Assembly: GCA_900538555.1 (NCBI GenBank)
Contig: UPYI01000015.1
Span: forward strand, 32,943-96,942
DNA from: an uncultured Porphyromonadaceae bacterium
Lineage (GTDB): Bacteria; Bacteroidota; Bacteroidia; Bacteroidales; Barnesiellaceae
Reading direction: 5' to 3'
DNA: 64,000 bases
The position numbers and the translations under genes are program-made. This document shows, piece by piece, positions 58,801 to 64,000 of the stretch (positions are counted from its first letter, which is position 1; each line of letters starts with the position of its first letter). Under the pieces are notes generated by a model. The model was not told the DNA's origin. It worked only from the letters and a program-made list of their open reading frames with translations, and did no database searches.

Positions 58801-59478
58801 TTACGGAAAAAGCGTACGGCATAGTTCGTATTCGTCGGCAATTTCGGATGCGATCTTGCGCCGGCGTTCATCTTCGCTATGACACCAGGCGGCTGTTTCG
58901 GCTTGTATTTCTTCTGCCCACGACTTGTTTTGCAGTGCTCTTTTTATAAAACCGCTGGCTGCTGATGCTGTGTATATTATCGTTTGCGAATACCATTCAT
59001 TTAAAGATTTGATAATTATATTCGCATGATATTCCGTTGGAATTTCCGATTTGTCGATAAGCAAAGCCGATAGCAATTGATAACCGGCATAACGTTTCAT
59101 CTTATTCTCCGATCCGATCCATTCCGAAGCCAGCCGGGCGGCGTCGTGCATACGGCAGAAAAGGTATTTGCAACAAAAATCGGCAACTTCGCAGTAGGGG
59201 GCATCCTCGATCCAGCGGTCGGCTTCTTCGGCGGTGATCTCTTCGGGCGGACAAACCATCGGAGCAAGGAGCATAGATTCGCGTACAGCCTTGTCGTTCC
59301 ATAAGGCGACAGCCAGATCTTTCTCTTTCGGCAGGCTTTCGGCGATTGATTTAAGCAGCGGCAAAGTCAATCCGAAATTGATTTTATAGACCATACCTTT
59401 TTCACGCATACTTTGTGCTACGATGCCATTCATTGCGTGGCGAAATCTTTTTTTGATCGTTCTTAATCGTTCTTCCAT
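58801..59478 (-). CDS. DNA alkylation repair protein, AlkD-like HEAT-repeat glycosylase
   Basis: A 225-residue all-helical protein. HEAT-type helices are visible: INFGLTLPLLKSIAESLPKEKDLAVALWNDKAVRESMLLAPMVCPPEEITAEEADRWIEDAPYCEVADFCCKYLF and KRYAGYQLLSALLIDKSEIPTEYHANIIIKSL. In AlkD a Trp-Asp-Trp set removes 3- and 7-alkylpurines; here a Trp-Asp appears in ALWNDKAV and further Trp in SLNEWYSQ. The fold assignment is good; glycosylase activity is inferred. It is transcribed with its own start 60 nt from the MFS gene stop. Confidence 0.8.
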   Translation of the reverse strand: MEERLRTIKKRFRHAMNGIVAQSMREKGMVYKINFGLTLPLLKSIAESLPKEKDLAVALWNDKAVRESMLLAPMVCPPEEITAEEADRWIEDAPYCEVADFCCKYLFCRMHDAARLASEWIGSENKMKRYAGYQLLSALLIDKSEIPTEYHANIIIKSLNEWYSQTIIYTASAASGFIKRALQNKSWAEEIQAETAAWCHSEDERRRKIASEIADEYELCRTLFP

Positions 59479-59539
59479 CGTTCTTGTCGTATGAAACTAT
59501 ATAATTAAATTCATATAGGAGATATGAAGTTCACACCCG

Positions 59540-60748
59540 CTATTGTATTTTTTTCAGATCGGGTAAAAAGCAAGTAACCAGACCCAACAGGGGCATGTAG
59601 GCGCAAACCCGATAGACGGCTTCTATGCCGAACAGGTCTGCCATATTGCCCAACACAGCCGAGGCGATGCCGGCTACACCGAATGCGAACCCGAAAAATA
59701 ACCCCGACACCAATCCTAATTTATTCGGCAGCAGCTCTTGTGCATATAACAGAATGGCGGGAAAAGCCGAAGACAATACGAATCCTACGCAGAAACTGAA
59801 CAGGACAGTCCATAACAGATTGGCATGAGGCATGAGCAGACTGAACGGGGCAGTACCGAGAATGGAGAGCCAGATGACATATTTTCGCCCGATCTTATCG
59901 CCGAGCGGACCGCCGACCAATGTTCCGGCTGCTGTGGCGAATAAAAATACGAACAGATAAAGTTGCGACTGTTGTATCGTTACGCCGAATTTCTCGATCA
60001 GATAGAATGTATAATAGCTGGTCAGGCTCGCCATATAGATATATTTGGAGAAAATCAGAATCATCAATATGGTGATCGACCAAATGGTTTTGTTTCGTGA
60101 AAGCGGCATGGGAAGGCGTGGCAACGATTTGTCTTTTTGCCGGTCTCGAACCAGAGCCAGATAATTCCGATACCAGCGGCAGATCGGTTGCATGACTGCT
60201 ATGGCAACCAATGCGACAATCGTAAACAAGGCGATACGGCTTTTACCGTACGGTGCGACGATCAAAGCTACCAACAACGGACCTAACGACCCGCCTAAGT
60301 TCCCTCCGACCTGAAACAGCGATTGAGCCAACCCTCTGCGTCCGCCCGAAGCCAAGGAGGTGATACGAGATGCCTCGGGGTGCAGTACCGACGATCCGAT
60401 GCCGATTAACGTCACCGACAGCAATATCCAGTACAGACCGGGAGCGACGGAAAGAATAATCAGTCCGCAGAGCGTAAAACTCATGCCCATCGGGAGCGAC
60501 CAGACGAACGGACGTTTGTCGAACACCCAGCCCGCTACCGGCTGCAATACCGATGCAGCGGTCTGATATACCAATGTGATCAATCCGATTTGGGCGAAGC
60601 TCAGCGAGAGTTCCTCTTTGAAGATCGGGTAGGCGGAAGATACCACTGCTTGCAGTAGGTCGTTCAGACAATGGGAGAGGCTTAAAGCCAATAAAATGGG
60701 GAATGCGATCGAATTGACCGGACGTATTGTTTTTTCTGTCGAAGCCAT
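59540..60748 (-). CDS. MFS transporter, fosmidomycin-resistance (Fsr)-like
   Basis: A 402-residue twelve-helix carrier. The start FPILLALSLSHCLNDLLQAVVSSAYPIFKEELSLSFAQIGLITLVYQTAASVLQPVAG matches the Fsr subgroup, in which SH-x-x-ND marks TM1. VGGNLGGSLGPLLVALI in TM5 and GGPLGDKIGRKYVIWLSILG between TM8-9 fit. Known relatives export fosmidomycin or related compounds; the native substrate is unknown. It is the single gene between alkD-like and the DPP III gene. Confidence 0.88.
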   Translation of the reverse strand: MASTEKTIRPVNSIAFPILLALSLSHCLNDLLQAVVSSAYPIFKEELSLSFAQIGLITLVYQTAASVLQPVAGWVFDKRPFVWSLPMGMSFTLCGLIILSVAPGLYWILLSVTLIGIGSSVLHPEASRITSLASGGRRGLAQSLFQVGGNLGGSLGPLLVALIVAPYGKSRIALFTIVALVAIAVMQPICRWYRNYLALVRDRQKDKSLPRLPMPLSRNKTIWSITILMILIFSKYIYMASLTSYYTFYLIEKFGVTIQQSQLYLFVFLFATAAGTLVGGPLGDKIGRKYVIWLSILGTAPFSLLMPHANLLWTVLFSFCVGFVLSSAFPAILLYAQELLPNKLGLVSGLFFGFAFGVAGIASAVLGNMADLFGIEAVYRVCAYMPLLGLVTCFLPDLKKIQ

Positions 60749-60935
60749 TTTTTATAGTGTACAAAAACTTTGAAGCCGCTTTTTGCAAGGCTTCATTTCC
60801 AGCCCGCAAACTTACGAAAAAACAACCGGATTAAGAAATTATTTTAGGGAGGAGGGGCTGGTTTGTACGTCGGGGTAGGAGCAGGACGGGAGATTGTTAT
60901 TCGAAACGCTGTTATTAGTCATTCTTACGCACCGA

Positions 60936-60980
60936 AAAGGGGGTTGTACCGAAATTTTCATTTCGACACAACCCCCTTTA
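60936..60980 (-). terminator. Palindromic terminator, dispersed repeat family B copy 2
   Basis: On the minus strand reads AAAGGGGGTTGTGTCGAAATG, AAATTTCGGTACAACCCCCTTTT, almost the same as 5132-5173. It begins 23 nt after the DPP III stop codon. Confidence 0.7.
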
Positions 60981-61002
60981 TTTTATTTATCCGCCGGCGA
61001 GG

Positions 61003-63033
61003 TTAATCGTTGTAGGTCGGCAGGTTCGAATACTCTTTCGAGTAGCGTAACATCTGTTCGGTGTAACCTTCGGTGTACGAGATTTTCACGTCGGTGATAT
61101 TTCCGTCGGCATCGAATACCGGAGTATATACCGGATTCACAAAGCCCTTGTAGGGGGCAATGTTCAATTTGTTGTAACGGTCGAGTACTTCGCGGTGCAG
61201 CTTCTGGTCTACTTGTACGGCGTAGTTTTCTACCAGATCGCGTCCTGCGGCATAGTCGCCTTCCGATTTGATGCGTTGTACCTCTGCGAGCAGTTCGCCC
61301 AACAGTTCACGTACTTTTTCGTAGTCGTTGATTACGACAAATGTTTTTCCGTCGCGTTCTTTAAATTCGATCACATGATCTTTTTCGCCGTGTTTGTAGA
61401 CCCACATGGCGATAAGCTGACGGTTACGCATGTGCGATTCCTCGATGTTTTTACCCGGCTCGATGCGTGTAAGTTGTGTCATGAGCCCGTTCATCATGTA
61501 CTTGTAGTATTCGGCTTTGTAAGCGTCGGGATGAGGGAGCAGTCCGAGTTCGAGCATTTTGGGATCTGCCATGTAGTACAGGGCAAACAGGTCGGCACGG
61601 GTCTCTTCCAATGTGGAACTGTGGGCTTTCAGCGCATCGGGGTCCGTACCCGGCAGCAACTTGCCCGAACCGTGTCCCAAGCATTCGTGCAGGTCGGTGT
61701 GCAGGTTGTCGGCGATGAACAGGTAGTCTTTGATCCAGTTGCGTTCCGTATCGCTCCATACGAACTCTTCATTGAATCCGTTTCCTTGTGCGGCGATGTC
61801 GTAGGCACGGGTCAGGTTTTCGATCGTGACCGATTTCGATCCGTGTATGTGGCGGATCCAGTTGGCGTTGGGCAGGTTGATACCGATAGGTGTTGCCGGA
61901 TAGCAGTCGCCTGCCAGAATAGCGGCAGTGATTACTTTTGCCGATACGCCTTTTACTTTATCTTTTTTGAAACGGCTGTCTACCGGCGAATTGTCTTCGA
62001 ACCATTGTGCGTTTGCGCTGATAACGTGCGTACGTTCCGATGCTTCTTTGTCTTTGAAATTGACGATCGATTCCCAGCTTGCTTTCATTCCCATCGGGTC
62101 GCCGTAGGTTTCGATAAATCCGTTTACATAATCGACCGTAGAGCCGAGGTCGGTTACCCACAGGATCGAATAGTCGTCGAATGTTTTCAGATCGCCTGTT
62201 TCGTAAAATTCGATCAGCTTTTCGATGTGTGCTTTCTGTTCCTCGTTTTCGGCAACTTCGGCAGCCTTTTTCAACCACGAAACGATTTTTACGATAGCGT
62301 CGTTGTACAAGCCGCCCACTTTATATACTTCTTCGTATATTTTGCCATTGCGTTTCACTAAACGGCTGTTCAATCCGTAGGAGATCGGTGTTTCGTCTTT
62401 CGGATCTTTCATCCGGTTGTAAAACGCTTCGCTTTCGGCTTGCGTCACACCGTCGTAGTAGTTGCCAGCCGAGGTCAATACCAGATCTTCGCCGTCGGCT
62501 TGGTTCACCCGTTTAGCCAGCAGGCTGGGGTTGAAGATGACCGGAGTCAGGTCGTTTAACAGAGCGTCCACGTCCTTGCCGGGTTTCAAGGGCAGGGTGG
62601 AGGGGTCTACCGACCGCACGGCTTCTTCGAAGAACGATTGGGAGAAACGGGGTGTGAATTTATCGGTTGCATAGTGGTGGTGTATGCCGTTGGCAAACCA
62701 TACTTGTTTCAGATAAAGCTCGAATGCCTTGAAATCGTCGCTTTCGCGGTCTCCGGCATAGTTGGTATATATCGATTCCAAGGTGCGTCTGATTGCCAGA
62801 TTCCATTTGCCGTTTTGGTCGAACAGAATATCTCTACCTTGCAATGCGGCTTCCGACAGATAATAGACCAGTTTCTTTTGTTGCAGGCTCAATTCGTCGA
62901 AGCCGGGAACTTCGTAACGGAGTACTTCCAGATCGGCGAACTTGTCTACCGAATACTCGATGCCGTTTTCCTTTTTAGGGGCACAAGAGAATAAGGTTGC
63001 AGTAACCATAATAGAACTAAGGATTTTTTTCAT
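61003..63033 (-). CDS. Dipeptidyl peptidase III family (M49) lipoprotein
   Basis: A 676-residue zinc metallopeptidase with a lipoprotein signal (MKKILSSIMVTATLFSC). The metal site is HECLGH (449-454), the one-residue-shorter variant of HELLGH known from Bacteroides DPP III, with EETRAD (476-481) supplying the third ligand. It removes dipeptides from the N-terminus of short peptides in the periplasm or on the outer surface. Full length for the family. The RlmI-like gene ends 31 nt upstream. Confidence 0.93.
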   Translation of the reverse strand: MKKILSSIMVTATLFSCAPKKENGIEYSVDKFADLEVLRYEVPGFDELSLQQKKLVYYLSEAALQGRDILFDQNGKWNLAIRRTLESIYTNYAGDRESDDFKAFELYLKQVWFANGIHHHYATDKFTPRFSQSFFEEAVRSVDPSTLPLKPGKDVDALLNDLTPVIFNPSLLAKRVNQADGEDLVLTSAGNYYDGVTQAESEAFYNRMKDPKDETPISYGLNSRLVKRNGKIYEEVYKVGGLYNDAIVKIVSWLKKAAEVAENEEQKAHIEKLIEFYETGDLKTFDDYSILWVTDLGSTVDYVNGFIETYGDPMGMKASWESIVNFKDKEASERTHVISANAQWFEDNSPVDSRFKKDKVKGVSAKVITAAILAGDCYPATPIGINLPNANWIRHIHGSKSVTIENLTRAYDIAAQGNGFNEEFVWSDTERNWIKDYLFIADNLHTDLHECLGHGSGKLLPGTDPDALKAHSSTLEETRADLFALYYMADPKMLELGLLPHPDAYKAEYYKYMMNGLMTQLTRIEPGKNIEESHMRNRQLIAMWVYKHGEKDHVIEFKERDGKTFVVINDYEKVRELLGELLAEVQRIKSEGDYAAGRDLVENYAVQVDQKLHREVLDRYNKLNIAPYKGFVNPVYTPVFDADGNITDVKISYTEGYTEQMLRYSKEYSNLPTYND

Positions 63034-63064
63034 ATAACATTGTTTTTGGTGTTATGTTTCGGTT

Positions 63065-64000
63065 TTATTCCACATACAGGACCAACCCTTTCAGGTATTC
63101 GCCTTCGGGGTGGTAGATGTTTACCGGATGATCGGCCGGTTGGGTGAGCTGGTGCAGGATGCGCACGCTACGTCCCGATTGGGCGGCTGCGCTGAAAACT
63201 GCCAATCTGAAATTTTCCTTGCTCACTACCTGTGAGCAGGAGAATGTAAACAGGATGCCTCCGGGTTTGATTTTCTCAAAGGCTTTGGCGTTCAGTTTCC
63301 GGTATCCTTGCAATGCGTTGTTCAACACTTTCTTGTGTTTGGCAAAAGCCGGAGGGTCGAGAATGATGAGGTCGTATTTGTCGCCCATCGTATCTAAATA
63401 TTTGAATGCATCTTCGGCAAAGGCTTCGTGCCGGGTGTCTCCGGGAAAATTCAGTTCTACATTCTGGCAGGTCAGGTCGATAGCTTTGGCTGAGCTGTCT
63501 ACCGAATGTACCAGTTTGGCACCGCCGCGCATGGCATAGAATGAGAATCCGCCCGTATAACAGAACATGTTCAATACCGAACGACCTTTCGAATAGCGTT
63601 CGAGTAAAGCCCGGTTTTCCCGTTGATCGACGAAAAATCCGGTCTTTTGTCCGCGTAACCAGTCTACATGGAATTTCAACCCGTTTTCGATGGCGATATT
63701 GCCGGCATCTTTTCCGAGCAGATATTCATTTTCGGGATCGAGGTTCGCCTTGTATGGCAAAGTCGTTTCCGATTTGTAATATACATTGTCGAGCGTATCG
63801 CCCATGATCTCTTTCAGTGATTCGGCGATGAGATGACGGGCAAAGTGCATGCCCGGCGTATGAGCCTGTACAACGGCTGTCCGGTCGTAGACGTCGATGA
63901 TCAGCCCCGGCAGGTTGTCGCCTTCGCCGTGAACGAGGCGGTAGGTATTGTTCCGTTCTCCGGCTACCAGCCCGATGCTGCAACGCATTTCGTATGCCGT
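63065..64000 (-). CDS. SAM-dependent 23S rRNA methyltransferase RlmI-like, 5' end outside window
   Basis: The frame is open to the right edge; full-length RlmI-type proteins have about 395 residues with an N-terminal PUA domain, most of which lies outside. Visible here: EGDNLPGLIIDVYDRTAVVQAHTPGMH, LRGQKTGFFVDQRENRALLE, SAM-binding VLNMFCYTGGFSFYA, and the catalytic LIILDPPAFAKHKK, then LFTFSCSQVVSKENF. These enzymes methylate C5 of a 23S rRNA cytosine (C1962 in E. coli). It is the upstream neighbour of the DPP III gene. Confidence 0.92.
   Translation of the reverse strand, partial: TAYEMRCSIGLVAGERNNTYRLVHGEGDNLPGLIIDVYDRTAVVQAHTPGMHFARHLIAESLKEIMGDTLDNVYYKSETTLPYKANLDPENEYLLGKDAGNIAIENGLKFHVDWLRGQKTGFFVDQRENRALLERYSKGRSVLNMFCYTGGFSFYAMRGGAKLVHSVDSSAKAIDLTCQNVELNFPGDTRHEAFAEDAFKYLDTMGDKYDLIILDPPAFAKHKKVLNNALQGYRKLNAKAFEKIKPGGILFTFSCSQVVSKENFRLAVFSAAAQSGRSVRILHQLTQPADHPVNIYHPEGEYLKGLVLYVE

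Overview
This window is Bacteroidales chromosome. Several genes are preceded by the Bacteroidetes -7 hexamer family TAnnTTTG instead of a sigma70 -10/-35 pair. Shine-Dalgarno motifs are mostly weak, and many exported proteins are lipoproteins. The gene families (NigD-like lipoprotein, HU-SPOR protein, Hc1-like histone, lipoprotein DPP III with HECLGH, ECF sigma next to an anti-sigma/beta-barrel protein) fit a gut Bacteroidales of the Parabacteroides/Barnesiella kind. Genus cannot be fixed from sequence alone.

Layout. 1-2.3 kb: TPP-riboswitch thiamine operon (thiD-thiS-tenI-thiE, minus strand, continuing past the left edge). 2.5-7.6 kb: LuxR-type regulator, an unusual MalS-like GH13 protein, an MFS carrier and a zinc alcohol dehydrogenase. 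7.6-9.8 kb: Type II restriction-modification pair. 10-20.1 kb: an exported redox cluster (three flavodoxin-like proteins, carboxymuconolactone decarboxylase/cupin fusion, alpha/beta hydrolase, Fe-alcohol dehydrogenase, Tat aldo/keto reductase, acetyltransferase) with AraC regulators, one reduced to its sensor half and one reduced to its HTH. 20.2-23.1 kb: two cell-envelope proteins of unknown role.

23.6-31.2 kb: an integrated island in the 3' end of tRNA-Lys(UUU), bounded by a 16-bp direct repeat. It carries a tyrosine integrase next to the tRNA, a broken MobV-like relaxase gene, a Crp/Fnr regulator, SMR and MFS transporters, a low-molecular-weight phosphatase and an AT-rich two-gene unit (DUF4747-like protein plus membrane protein) that may be a defence cassette.

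31.4-38.8 kb: core genes (lrgAB, recQ, recJ, mscS, clostripain-like peptidase). 38.8-47.5 kb: a second island, framed by a 72-bp near-identical direct repeat and holding a truncated integrase. Its payload is a compact four-gene operon, Type III mod - SMC-like AAA ATPase - TOPRIM/DUF4276-like protein - Type III res. The ATPase/TOPRIM pair resembles the split-OLD architecture of systems such as PARIS and AbiL but sits inside the restriction operon. This is the best candidate for an undescribed composite defence system in the window.

47.6-64 kb: mostly housekeeping: Hc1-like histone, TPR and HU-SPOR proteins, a thioredoxin-fold lipoprotein without CXXC, rpsF-rpsR-rplI, NigD-like lipoprotein, ECF sigma with its partner, DUF1015, fur-purA, AlkD-like glycosylase, Fsr-type MFS, DPP III and an RlmI-like methyltransferase cut by the right edge.

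Two dispersed non-coding repeat families are present: a roughly 70-nt structured repeat (13.7, 15.6, 51.3 kb and a degenerate copy at 23.2 kb) and a terminator-like palindrome (5.1 and 60.9 kb). All calls were made by reading sequence and translations, without database searches.
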